Positions 57,548 through 64,000 of a DNA stretch of 64,000 nt are shown here, one piece after another. A program made the translations under genes and the position numbers. Under the pieces are notes generated by a model. It ran no database searches. It had not been told where the DNA came from and saw only the letters and a list, made by a program, of their open reading frames with translations. The stretch comes from Paraconexibacter sp040581415 (GTDB taxonomy: Bacteria; Actinomycetota; Thermoleophilia; Solirubrobacterales; Solirubrobacteraceae), in the NCBI RefSeq assembly GCF_040581415.1, contig NZ_CP114014.1, positions 2,914,001-2,978,000 on the forward strand, given 5' to 3'. The stretch's first letter is position 1, and the number at the start of each line of letters is the position of its first letter.

Positions 57548-57684
57548 CTACTCCCGGCGCGGGACGTCACGCGATTCATCAAGCGCAATCCAGGCGAGGC
57601 CCTCTCCCAGCGGTAACCCCCCAGCAGCACCACCCTGCAGCGACGCATCCGCCCGCGGAAACGAGAAAGCTGCTTGAGCCGGTG

Positions 57685-57715
57685 CAACGTCCGGTCGAGG
57701 TTTGGCTGCGGGTCA
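57685..57715 (+). repeat. attC-like repeat
   Basis: AAC 57686-57688 pairs with GTT 57700-57702. Core ACGTCCGGTCGAGGTTTGG; overlaps the end of the minus-strand gene by three bases. Confidence 0.75.
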
Positions 57716-58360
57716 GTGCGCGATGGCCAGGAATTGCTCAGCGATGACCCAGCTGTCGCCAAGGACGAGCAGAGTGAGGCTGGCCGGCGGCGCGACCCAT
57801 GTGCCTTGGCGCTCGGACCAGCGCTTCGGCGGGCCTGCCGGCAGGATGTTTGGCGCGACGCCGTGGGCGAGAAGGACGTCGGCAAGAAGCGTCATTGCTG
57901 CCTTGGACCCACCGGCGAGTTTGCCGTAACCGCCAGCGATGTGGCGACGCAGGCCTTCAGCGGTCTCGTTTACCTGATCCTCGAACGCGACGAACATGCC
58001 GAGGTGACGGTCGTGCGCTGCGCGGAGAGCGTCGGTGAGGGCCGCTGGGTCGGCGGCTACGCCGCGGAAGTAGAGCTCTGCCTGTTCGTCCACGATGTCA
58101 AGGAGCGCGGGATGATCGTCCAGCAGCTCGGCCTCAACAATGGGACTCTCGGTGATCGCCCAGCGGATGGGCGAATGGCACGCGATGGACCACTGGCCAG
58201 CTCCCGTGTCCGGTGTGGGCCGCGCCCGGACAACAATGTCGAATCGCTCGGCTTCCGGGAGCCAGGTCGTGCCGACGATCACCCCGACGTGATCGAACTC
58301 GTTCTCGCCCAGGACCTGTTCGAGTACTTCAAGATCGTGATCCACCTGCGAAATCATCAA
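57713..58360 (-). CDS. hypothetical cytosolic protein
   Basis: 215 residues from ATG 58360. QVDHDLEVLEQVLGENEFDH, SPIRWAITESPIVEAELLDD, HLGMFVAFEDQVNETAEGLR, ASLTLLVLGDSWVIAEQFLA. Mixed alpha/beta; no family recognised. Confidence 0.6.
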   Translation of the reverse strand: MMISQVDHDLEVLEQVLGENEFDHVGVIVGTTWLPEAERFDIVVRARPTPDTGAGQWSIACHSPIRWAITESPIVEAELLDDHPALLDIVDEQAELYFRGVAADPAALTDALRAAHDRHLGMFVAFEDQVNETAEGLRRHIAGGYGKLAGGSKAAMTLLADVLLAHGVAPNILPAGPPKRWSERQGTWVAPPASLTLLVLGDSWVIAEQFLAIAH

Positions 58361-58369
58361 CGATGTAGC

Positions 58370-58412
58370 GACCCGAGCGGCCTCCGGTCAGGGTTCCGAC
58401 CCGGTTATGGCC
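58370..58412 (+). repeat. attC-like repeat
   Basis: GACC 58370-58373 pairs with GGTT 58392-58395; CGAG 58374-58377 pairs with CTC(C)G 58382-58386. Core GCCTCCGGTCAGGGTTCCG. Confidence 0.8.
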
Positions 58413-58550
58413 GGAGGCTGACGTCTTGGGCGCGCCCGTCGCCTGAAGTAACGCGCGTCGTCATCATCGCGTCGTGGCGGTTGACCCGCTGTCGATGCAA
58501 TGACGCCCGCTCTCAAGTAGGTAGCCGACCTTCTCGATAGAAGGTGAGCC

Positions 58551-59138
58551 ATGCCTGAAGCCTCTGACCAGAACCTGGAGGCGGCGACGCACGCGATACG
58601 AGCGGCTGCCGATCACCCCGAGACGCTGAGTGAGTACGTCGCCCTTCTGGAGCGCGCTTGTAGAGACCATCCGGACAGCGCGGAGTTCGCGTACCGGTTG
58701 GCGGCTGAACTCCAAAGCTCGGCTCCTACTCGTGCCCTCGAACTGGCCCGCCGCACGATCGATCACGAGCACGACAATCCGGGAACTCTGATCAATGCCG
58801 GGGAGATCCTCTGTTCTGCCGGCGATGTTGACGGCGCGTTGCTTGCCGCGAAGCGAGCGTACCTGCTGGTCGACACCGAGCCCATCCATGAGGCAGCGGG
58901 ATCGCTGATGTACTTGTACGGGGTTATCGCAGGTCGGCGCGGCATGACCGCTGAGATGCTCGAGTGTTTCGAAGCAGCGTTCGACTGGGACCCGACGCAC
59001 CGAACGTTCGGATTCATGCTGGCCACGGTTCTGCGCGTAGACGGTGACGAAGAGCGGGCCCAGCGTGCTGCGCAGCGAGCGCTGCAAGGGCGGCCCGGAG
59101 ACGCGCGGCTGACCGAGTTCCTCGCCGAGCGCACCTGA
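58551..59138 (+). CDS. TPR-repeat protein
   Basis: 195 residues from ATG 58551. Helical pairs with TPR spacing: ETLSEYVALLERACRDHPDS, AEFAYRLAAELQSSAPTRAL, GTLINAGEILCSAGDVDGAL, EMLECFEAAFDWDPTHRTFG and ERAQRAAQRALQGRPGDARL. Cytosolic scaffold-type protein. Confidence 0.75.
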   Translation: MPEASDQNLEAATHAIRAAADHPETLSEYVALLERACRDHPDSAEFAYRLAAELQSSAPTRALELARRTIDHEHDNPGTLINAGEILCSAGDVDGALLAAKRAYLLVDTEPIHEAAGSLMYLYGVIAGRRGMTAEMLECFEAAFDWDPTHRTFGFMLATVLRVDGDEERAQRAAQRALQGRPGDARLTEFLAERT

Positions 59139-59208
59139 GCGCCGTCGGGACGTCACCGGCCGCGAGGTCACAGCACGGCGCGCCCTCTAGTCGACTGGGC
59201 GCCCTGAC

Positions 59209-59242
59209 GAACGCCCGGTGAGGGTTCGGCTCCGGACGTCAC
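59209..59242 (+). repeat. attC-like repeat, compact
   Basis: GAAC 59209-59212 pairs with GTTC 59224-59227; CCGGAC downstream pairs with GCCCGG across the core. Confidence 0.85.
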
Positions 59243-59279
59243 GCTCAGACCGTACCTCTGCTCTGTCGATACTCGAGGT

Positions 59280-59666
59280 GTGGTCTTCGCAGAACGGTTC
59301 CGGCGCGCGCTCGCGTCAACAACTCTCGTGCTGTGCGTCTCGACAGCGCTGTTGGCTTGCGGAGATACCGGTGGCGGATCCCGTGCCGCGCAAGTCTGTG
59401 ACGGGGTCAAGCGCACGGGTATCTACCCAGGCTCGCGCACCATCATCCAAGGTGATGGGAAAACCACCACGGCGCGGTTCATCGCGCCCTCCGCGCGCGC
59501 CGTCTGCGCCTGGATCGGTGAACCTCAGCGTGTCGAGAAACTCGGCGCCCAGCGCGACGCGTGGCGTTACGGCGACCGCGGCACCGTGGTGGTCGAGAAC
59601 GGGAGGGTCGCGTCAATCGACATCGAGGACGAGGGCGGGCGCGTTCAGCAGCCGGTCGGGGGCTGA
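59280..59666 (+). CDS. lipoprotein
   Basis: 128 residues from GTG 59280. Signal peptide ASTTLVLCVSTALLAC with lipobox; mature part AAQVCDGVKRTGIYPGSRTI, RAVCAWIGEPQRVEKLGAQR, DRGTVVVENGRVASIDIEDE. This looks like a SmpA/BamE-like or small beta domain measuring about 90 residues, but I am not sure. Function unknown. Confidence 0.65.
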   Translation: MVFAERFRRALASTTLVLCVSTALLACGDTGGGSRAAQVCDGVKRTGIYPGSRTIIQGDGKTTTARFIAPSARAVCAWIGEPQRVEKLGAQRDAWRYGDRGTVVVENGRVASIDIEDEGGRVQQPVGG

Positions 59667-59689
59667 TAAGCGCGGGTCCGCAGAGGCCT

Positions 59690-59905
59690 TCACGGACGGC
59701 GCGACCGTGTCACGAGGTACGCGACGATCGCGCCGACGAAGATGACTGCCGCCGCCATTTCCACTGCAGCGACGGCGCGCGGTGTATCGCAGGAGCCGCC
59801 GCCCTCCGAACCGCAACCCGCGTAGTGCGTAATGCGGGTCACGCTGGCGGCGACGTACAGGGCCAAAGAGGTCAGCACCGCAAGTACGAGGTGGTACCGC
59901 CGCAT
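59690..59905 (-). CDS. small two-helix membrane protein
   Basis: 71 residues from ATG 59905. Segments HLVLAVLTSLALYVAASVTR and AVAAVEMAAAVIFVGAIVAY around a cysteine-containing loop (AGCGSEGGGSC). A weak repeat-like sequence (GGGTCCGCAGAGGCCTTC) at 59676-59693 may separate it from the lipoprotein gene. Confidence 0.55.
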   Translation of the reverse strand: MRRYHLVLAVLTSLALYVAASVTRITHYAGCGSEGGGSCDTPRAVAAVEMAAAVIFVGAIVAYLVTRSRRP

Positions 59906-59962
59906 CTGAGGATCGTCGCAGAGCCAGTGAGCGCTATACGCCCGACCGCGGGCGTCGGGTAC

Positions 59963-60002
59963 AACCCACGACGCGTCCGGAGAGGGCTCGAAACGGGACG
60001 CG
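59963..60002 (+). repeat. attC-like repeat, GGGCTC right box
   Basis: AACCC 59963-59967 opposite GGGCT 59984-59988; GCGTCC 59973-59978 pairs with GGACGC 59996-60001 across the core. Confidence 0.75.
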
Positions 60003-60019
60003 GGCCTGAGGCCCTAGGG

Positions 60020-60418
60020 TCAGCTGGACTCGTTCACACGCGCGGAGCAGCGCCCGCACAAGGTGACCTCGTGACCGTTGTGGTCTCGCCACTCGCCAGG
60101 CGAGCCGCACGCCTCGCAGATCGTCGCTGATCGCTCACGAAACAAGTCGGTCAGTTCGTCTACCGCCGCCATTTCGGCAAGCGGCCAGCTGCCGCCTGGA
60201 TAGTTCTCGCGCGGACCCGGGAACGCCTGGAACGCGAGCTCGGCGTACTTCTCTTTCACCGCGTGCAGCTCGTAGTCCGGGAACCTCCGGACGACTGCCT
60301 CGTGACATTCGCGGACGAGGCGTAGCCAGCCGTCGCCGACGTACATCTCGAACGTGCCGCCGTCCACCGCGTGCTTGCGCAGATCAGCGAGAAGCTCCGG
60401 GTCGTTCAGGTTCGACAC
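60020..60418 (-). CDS. hypothetical protein with C-terminal zinc ribbon
   Basis: 132 residues from GTG 60418. N-terminal SNLNDPELLADLRKHAVDGG, EKYAELAFQAFPGPRENYPG, then CEACGSPGEWRDH and LCGRCSARV, two CxxC pairs forming a zinc ribbon. Cytosolic. Resembles uncharacterised proteins with a DUF-like alpha/beta head. Confidence 0.65.
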   Translation of the reverse strand: MSNLNDPELLADLRKHAVDGGTFEMYVGDGWLRLVRECHEAVVRRFPDYELHAVKEKYAELAFQAFPGPRENYPGGSWPLAEMAAVDELTDLFRERSATICEACGSPGEWRDHNGHEVTLCGRCSARVNESS

Positions 60419-60452
60419 GCACCCAAGCCTGCTGACCGCACCCGCGCAGCGC

Positions 60453-60498
60453 AACTACGGTCGGCCCTCGCCCGTCCGGCAAGGGTTTCCAATGTGGG
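60453..60498 (+). repeat. attC-like repeat
   Basis: AAC 60453-60455 pairs with GTT 60485-60487; CGGTCGG 60458-60464 pairs with CCGTCCG 60472-60478 with one T-T mismatch. Confidence 0.8.
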
Positions 60499-60523
60499 CA
60501 TTTGACGCCCAATGGTCGTGTGA

Positions 60524-60841
60524 TCAGTTCTCAGCTATGGAAAGCAGAAGCAGGCATGAAGCGCCGCCCAGCGCGACCGCGAGGAGGTACAGGCGCCATG
60601 CGCCCTGCGACTCGTCCGTAGTGGCGAGCGCGAACCCACCGAGTGCGGCTACCACCGCTCCGCCAGCGAGGGCCACCACGATCGCCTGGCCCATCTGGCC
60701 TATTGACGAACCTTCGCCGGTCGCCCAAAGGGCGTAGCCACACGCCGCGACCGCCGCGCTCACCGCCGCTACCCCACTGAATAGCGCGAAGACCCTCGTC
60801 ACAACGCCCAGTATGGCTTGCTCCCCTCCTCTTGGGCGCAT
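60524..60841 (-). CDS. three-helix membrane protein, duplicated cassette (copy B)
   Basis: 105 residues from the start at 60841; same protein as 55577-55894 with scattered substitutions (VTRVFALFSGVAAVSAAVAA). The homology extends from one repeat core to the next, so the whole cassette was copied. Function unknown. Confidence 0.65.
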   Translation of the reverse strand: MRPRGGEQAILGVVTRVFALFSGVAAVSAAVAACGYALWATGEGSSIGQMGQAIVVALAGGAVVAALGGFALATTDESQGAWRLYLLAVALGGASCLLLLSIAEN

Positions 60842-60867
60842 CGAGCCCTGGCTGTGCCCAGGCTCGC

Positions 60868-60893
60868 GATCCTGGGGCCCGGTCAGGGTTCCT
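60868..60893 (+). repeat. attC-like repeat
   Basis: CCTG 60871-60874 pairs with CAGG 60884-60887; GA 60868-60869 opposite TTC at 60889-60891. Core GGCCCGGTCAGGGTTCC. Confidence 0.75.
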
Positions 60894-61012
60894 TGGCAGA
60901 GAACTGCGCGCGCTGGCCTTCGACGTGCGTTCTTGCGGCGGAGATCCAGCAGCGTGGCGAAGGCGCCTGGTGGGAGGAGCGATGGATCGAGGACCTGGCC
61001 GCCATCCGGTGA
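60893..61012 (+). pseudogene. short reading frame, probably a gene remnant
   Basis: 39 codons from TTG 60893 directly at the cassette junction. The tail IQQRGEGAWWEERWIEDLAA reads like the C-terminus of a normal protein, so this may be the end of a gene whose 5' part was lost when the cassette formed. Confidence 0.35.
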
Positions 61013-61041
61013 CGGCTACTCAACGCTCCTGAGGCGGGCCA

Positions 61042-61105
61042 GACTCAAACCAAGACCTCCCGAGCGGACGTGCTCCATAGTGCCTGATGGACGCTGAGTT
61101 CAGGC
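61042..61105 (+). repeat. possible attC-like repeat
   Basis: GACTCA 61042-61047 pairs with TGAGTT 61095-61100 (G-T included) with a long loop. The core GGACGCTGAGTTC lacks GTCCGG. Confidence 0.35.
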
Positions 61106-61137
61106 CGTCGTTGGTACGCCGGTAGCCTCGAGAGGTA

Positions 61138-61971
61138 GTGAATGGCGCCGGGCACTCTGAAGCAGATCGCGCGCGCCCTCACCGCAACGAGGACGGCTGG
61201 GCGGTGGACGGCCCGGCCGCCGTGTGTCTGGACGGGCTCGGCGGTCATCGGGATGGCCACGTCGCGTCGCAGGTCGCGACCCACGCCTTCCGCACCGCGA
61301 CCAACCCGGACCTCGGAGACCCGTCGGGACGCCCGGCCGTTGAGCGATTCGATGTGCTTCGCGCAGCGCTCCTCCAGGCCAGGGACAAGGCTCGTCGCGG
61401 CATCGGGCCGGGAAACCCGTCCATGACTTGTGCCGCCGTCGTCGCCGTGCTCAACCCGGTTGCCGGGAGTGTCGACGTCTGTTGGGCGGGCGACTGCCGC
61501 GCCTACCGCTTCGACCCCGCCGCACCGGTCCGGCTTGTGCAACTGACCTACGACCACGACCTCGTCTACGACCAGTGGCTTCACGGCCGGATTGACGACG
61601 CCCGTGCCGGTCGCGTGCGCTGGGCCCTGGACCGGGCCCAGACCAGCTCCGAGGCGTTCCACCTCGGTGGCCCGCTCGCCAAGAAGGCCTTCAAGAAGCG
61701 CAACGTGATGCACGCCGAACTCGCGATCGGCGAACCGTCCTGGACATCCGCGCCAGCAGGCCCCGGTTCGCTAATCCTGCTCGCGACCGACGGCATCCAC
61801 GACAACCTCACGCCGGACGAACTCACGGCAGTCATCGATGAGCACCATGCGCGCAACGCCGGCCTGAAGCAGCTACCTCGCGCGGTGTGCGAGGCAGCGC
61901 TGCAGCTGGCGCTCGCAGGGCAGGGTCGCGCGCACCACGACGACATGACGTGCGTCGTCCTTCGCGCATAA
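61138..61971 (+). CDS. PP2C-family protein phosphatase
   Basis: 277 residues from GTG 61138. PP2C motifs are present: NEDGWAVDGPAAVCLDGLGG (metal-binding Asp and DGxGG), SMTCAAVVAVLNPVAG, DVCWAGDCRAYRF (GDSRxY-like), ILLATDGIHDNLTPDEL (SDGxxD equivalent) and HHDDMTCVVLRA (DN/DD-xTxxxv). Metal-dependent Ser/Thr phosphatase. A single-gene cassette, with no kinase next to it. Confidence 0.9.
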   Translation: MNGAGHSEADRARPHRNEDGWAVDGPAAVCLDGLGGHRDGHVASQVATHAFRTATNPDLGDPSGRPAVERFDVLRAALLQARDKARRGIGPGNPSMTCAAVVAVLNPVAGSVDVCWAGDCRAYRFDPAAPVRLVQLTYDHDLVYDQWLHGRIDDARAGRVRWALDRAQTSSEAFHLGGPLAKKAFKKRNVMHAELAIGEPSWTSAPAGPGSLILLATDGIHDNLTPDELTAVIDEHHARNAGLKQLPRAVCEAALQLALAGQGRAHHDDMTCVVLRA

Positions 61972-62006
61972 CCGCTGCGTCCGGTGACGGTTCGTCGAAT
62001 GGACCG
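61969..62006 (+). repeat. attC-like repeat, clean arms
   Basis: AACCG 61970-61974 pairs with CGGTT 61988-61992; GTCC opposite GGAC across the core. Begins at the PP2C stop codon. Confidence 0.8.
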
Positions 62007-62015
62007 AACGCTGGT

Positions 62016-62276
62016 TTAGTTGAGCTGCTCGTCGATCGGGCTGCCCGACGACGCGAGCCACGCGGGGCGTCCGTCCTTCGGGACCACCACTGGCCCGTTA
62101 CCGACCATCGAGTCGGAGATAGAGCCGTGTTCGAGGAAGCTGCGAGCGTTGTATCCGAATACCCATGCCTGTCTGAACTCGTCGCAGGCGCACAACACGA
62201 TCTCGTCAAGCTCATCCGGGCGAACGTGCCGATCGAGATAGTCCTGTGCAGCCAAGTAAGCGTCTTGGAAGGTCAC
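62016..62276 (-). CDS. YrhB/Imm35-type immunity protein
   Basis: 86 residues from ATG 62276. MTFQDAYLAAQDYLDRHVRP, IVLCACDEFRQAWVFGYNAR, SFLEHGSISDSMVGNGPVVV: the YrhB/Imm35 pattern (helix, W-V-F-x-Y-N, GNGPxxV). Second member besides 32571-32897. Cytosolic. Confidence 0.8.
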   Translation of the reverse strand: MTFQDAYLAAQDYLDRHVRPDELDEIVLCACDEFRQAWVFGYNARSFLEHGSISDSMVGNGPVVVPKDGRPAWLASSGSPIDEQLN

Positions 62277-62292
62277 GTCCTTGGGTCCTTCC
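62267..62292 (+). repeat. possible variant attC-like repeat
   Basis: GGAAGG 62267-62272 pairs with CCTTCC 62287-62292 around TCACGTCCTTGGGT. Lies between two divergent genes; right box CCTTCC replaces GGTTCC. Confidence 0.35.
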
Positions 62293-62328
62293 CCAACAGG
62301 CGAGGTCGTGACCCCATAGCCTGCGGTC

Positions 62329-62709
62329 GTGCGCGTCGCCGAACTGGATCCTCACCTCTCTGTTCTTCCTGACGCTGTGCGCAGAACCGCCGTCGTGTTT
62401 GCGAACGGCGACGTCGCCTGGCTCAACGAACACGCTGACGCAGCCATCAACGCGATCGCTGACGCCCAGAGACTCATCGTTGGTCTAGACGCTCGGACCA
62501 TGTTCTCAGACGGCGGATACACGGAGACCCCGATCAGCGCGTGGACCGAGGCTCCGAACGAGGGGAGCGACGACGCAATCGAGCGGGCTCGCGGAGAGGC
62601 TCTGGACGCGCTGCTACTTGCCAAGTCTGAAGGCACGCACGTGCTCCTAAACTGGTTGAAGGAGCGGGACGCGATTCGCGCAGATGGGTGCGGCGAAGAC
62701 GTCCGCTGA
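62329..62709 (+). CDS. hypothetical cytosolic protein
   Basis: 126 residues from GTG 62329. RTAVVFANGDVAWLNEHADA, AINAIADAQRLIVGLDARTM, DDAIERARGEALDALLLAKS. Alpha/beta; not recognised. The TGA stop is inside the next repeat. Confidence 0.6.
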   Translation: MRVAELDPHLSVLPDAVRRTAVVFANGDVAWLNEHADAAINAIADAQRLIVGLDARTMFSDGGYTETPISAWTEAPNEGSDDAIERARGEALDALLLAKSEGTHVLLNWLKERDAIRADGCGEDVR

Positions 62710-62726
62710 GGGTTCAGTTCCGGACG
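62699..62726 (+). repeat. attC-like repeat with hairpin across the core
   Basis: CGTCCG 62700-62705 pairs with CGGACG 62721-62726 around CTGAGGGTTCAGTTC. No left arm found upstream. Confidence 0.8.
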
Positions 62727-62729
62727 CGT

Positions 62730-63248
62730 CTACGTCTCCCAGTAGCGGCTGACGGGCACTGCGAACGTGGTGCTGGCTGGGAACGCCCAGAGCGACACGT
62801 CGAGGCCGAACTGGATGTCGAACTCGTCCTGGACCAGCACGAGAGATGCGTCGGGCCGAGACCACCATGCATAGCCGTAATCCCACCCGGTTCGCTGCTC
62901 GTCCTGGTGGCGTCCCGTGAAAGTCGGTGCACCGAGCGTCTGAGCGAGTGCTGCGCGGATGTTGTCGAACGCGTCGTGCATTGCCGCGACGCCGGGACCT
63001 GTCTCGTCGAAGTAGGCGAGTGCGGCGAACGCAAGCGGCGGGCAACCGGTCTCGCGCGCCTCGACCGCGACGACCCGCGGCTCTCCGTCCAGCATGAACT
63101 GGAAGTTCAACACAACGCCGTCATCATCCAGAACCTTCCAGCCAGCCTGAGCCGCGAGACGCCTCGTGCTTGCCGCCGCGAACCCCGCGTGCGCGACGGC
63201 GCACAAGCCCTCGGCCAACGAGTCAAGGCGAGTTGGCCGCGCACTCAT
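62730..63248 (-). CDS. hypothetical cytosolic protein
   Basis: 172 residues from ATG 63248. LDSLAEGLCAVAHAGFAAAS, NFQFMLDGEPRVVAVEARET, DYGYAWWSRPDASLVLVQDE, FDIQFGLDVSLWAFPAST. Alternating strands and helices; resembles immunity-type proteins in general layout but no family recognised. Confidence 0.6.
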   Translation of the reverse strand: MSARPTRLDSLAEGLCAVAHAGFAAASTRRLAAQAGWKVLDDDGVVLNFQFMLDGEPRVVAVEARETGCPPLAFAALAYFDETGPGVAAMHDAFDNIRAALAQTLGAPTFTGRHQDEQRTGWDYGYAWWSRPDASLVLVQDEFDIQFGLDVSLWAFPASTTFAVPVSRYWET

Positions 63249-63266
63249 GACGGGATGCTCGCAGCT

Positions 63267-63325
63267 GGCGACAGCGTCCGTAGCAGGCGGAAGCCCTCGC
63301 GTCCGGTCAGGGTTGCCGAGCGGAC
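63267..63325 (+). repeat. attC-like repeat with covarying arms
   Basis: Right box GGTTGCC; GTTGCC 63312-63317 pairs with GGCGAC 63267-63272 (one G-T). GTCCG 63301-63305 pairs with CGGAC 63321-63325 across the core. Confidence 0.85.
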
Positions 63326-63522
63326 TGCGCTCGTCTGGGACCATGGCCGCTGTGAGCGACTCCCGCTGGTACGTCGACTTGTCGTCCCGCTCGACCGGAC
63401 GATGTTCGACGCCTGCGCAGCGCAAGCGCGGAGCTGCTGGAAGTCGTGGGCGAGCAACGAAGCCGGGTCGGCTGGGAAGACAAAAACCTGGCGCGGCATC
63501 TACGAAGCGATAGTCAAACCGC
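63326..63522. other. short gap with a possible broken frame
   Basis: A plus-strand frame from GTG 63352 reads SDSRWYVDLSS and, after a one-base shift, ELLEVVGEQRSRVGWEDKNL. This may be a decayed small gene; it runs into the 3' end of the opposite-strand kptA-like gene. Not supported well enough to call. Confidence 0.3.
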
Positions 63523-64000
63523 TCAAGGCGGCGACGACGTCGCGCCGCCCGGAAACGTGATCCGGTGTGACGGAATGTGATCGCAGAGCCACACGCCGTT
63601 TGACGCGCGGTAGAACACGGTGCCTGTCTCGGCCATGCCTGCGGCGTCGACCTGGAGCACGATGGCTGCTCCCCGCCGCGAACCGACCTTCTCCGCGGTT
63701 TCGGGGTCGAGAGACAGGTGGACGTGGTGGCGCTTCATCGAACGGAGACCTTCACGGTGGATTGCCGGCAGCGCCCCGGAGTGGGTTCCGTGGAACAGGC
63801 GAGCCGGCGGCGCGGCAGGCTCGTAGGCGAGGTCCACCGCCACTGAGTGCCCCTGCGCGGCACGGATCCGTGTGCCTGTGGGGTCGAACGCGAACCGCTG
63901 CTTCGGGCTCTCCGCCACGACGCGATCAAGGTCTCCACGCGTCACCTCGCGCCCAGCGGCACGAACTCCGAGCAGCAGTGCGTCGACGTCGACCCAACCA
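63523..64000 (-). CDS. kptA: RNA 2'-phosphotransferase (KptA/Tpt1), 5' end outside window
   Basis: The frame is open to the right edge (GWVDVDALLLGVRAAGREVT near the edge), so the gene starts beyond 64000. Visible motifs: RFAFDPTGTRIRAAQGHSVA (RAxxGHS), LFHGTHSGALPAIHREGL (HGT), RSMKRHHVHLSLDPETAEKV (R...HxHL) and VFYRASNGVWLCDHIP. These are the NAD-binding residues of Tpt1/KptA, which removes the 2'-phosphate from RNA splice junctions using NAD. Only the N-terminal part is missing. Confidence 0.92.
   Translation of the reverse strand, partial: GWVDVDALLLGVRAAGREVTRGDLDRVVAESPKQRFAFDPTGTRIRAAQGHSVAVDLAYEPAAPPARLFHGTHSGALPAIHREGLRSMKRHHVHLSLDPETAEKVGSRRGAAIVLQVDAAGMAETGTVFYRASNGVWLCDHIPSHRITFPGGATSSPP

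Noticed and set aside
1401..63325. Classical integron with GTTRRRY attC sites and an IntI gene
   Set aside because: The right box is GGTTCC/GGTTCG in nearly all copies, which does not fit GTTRRRY, and no tyrosine recombinase is encoded in the window. I call the repeats attC-like, not attC.
1401..63325. The repeat as a common promoter, operator or terminator
   Set aside because: It keeps one orientation whether the neighbouring gene starts or ends there, occurs in gene-free stretches, and forms the exact boundaries of duplicated segments. A transcription signal would follow gene orientation.
1401..63325. CRISPR array
   Set aside because: Spacing is irregular (30 bases to over 3 kb), units contain genes, and repeats are degenerate; no cas genes.
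1..64000. tRNA, rRNA or tmRNA genes
   Set aside because: No cloverleaf-like sequence with a TPsiC arm or rRNA signature was noticed while reading either strand; a covariance-model scan was not possible here.

Overview
The window is high-GC DNA (about two thirds G+C by eye) with actinobacterial features: many GTG and TTG starts, ECF sigma factors translationally coupled to membrane-anchored partners, lipoproteins, and families such as DUF6636, Imm53 and IS481. A soil actinobacterium of the Thermoleophilia/Solirubrobacterales type is my best guess; this is inference from gene style only.

Main observation: from about 1.4 kb to the right edge the window looks like one very large array of gene cassettes. 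Most small genes, typically one per 300-900 bases, are separated by a short dyad-symmetric repeat with the core GTCCGGTNNNGGTTCC. I list about 90 copies, roughly 60 of them clear. All read in the same direction (GGTTCC on the + strand), whichever strand the neighbouring gene uses. Each has a left arm (GAACC, AACC, GAC and variants) complementary to its right arm (GGTT), usually with an inner stem around GTCCG. This is the architecture of an integron attC site, but the right box (GGTTCC) is not the classical GTTRRRY. Two near-identical 563-bp copies of one cassette (18911-19473 and 26323-26885) agree from the GGTTC of one repeat to the GGTTC of the next and differ outside. Other duplicated cassettes show the same left boundary. 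That is what recombination at the repeat would leave behind. No integrase gene is visible, so this is either an integrase-less array or part of a larger divergent integron.

Layout: 1-1.4 kb, a gene end and a lipoprotein gene. 1.4-15 kb, cassettes with a zinc-ribbon sigma factor, a frameshifted phosphotransferase, an ECF sigma/partner pair, a DUF4265 protein, an Imm32-like protein, a HAD-type protein, lipoproteins and small membrane proteins. 15-17 kb, an IS110-family element. 17-30 kb, two DUF4375/Imm53-type immunity cassettes, duplicated cassettes and three more sigma/partner pairs. 30-40 kb, small membrane proteins, a DUF6636 lipoprotein, YrhB/Imm35, an RlaP-like nucleotidyltransferase, PLDc_N, an IS481 element inserted in a repeat, and a suppressor-of-fused domain protein. 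40-43.6 kb, a sigma/partner/lipoprotein block. 43.8-64 kb, dense single-gene cassettes including Imm7, a Phd/VapC pair, a second DUF4375, TPR, PP2C, a second YrhB and the 3' part of a kptA gene.

How it fits together: the cargo is mostly orphan genes with intact starts and stops. It is rich in families known as immunity proteins of polymorphic toxin systems, in secreted lipoproteins and in ECF sigma switches. Genes lie on both strands, so cassettes probably carry their own promoters. A shared GTCACA motif 26-41 bases before five of the six sigma genes suggests autoregulated promoters.
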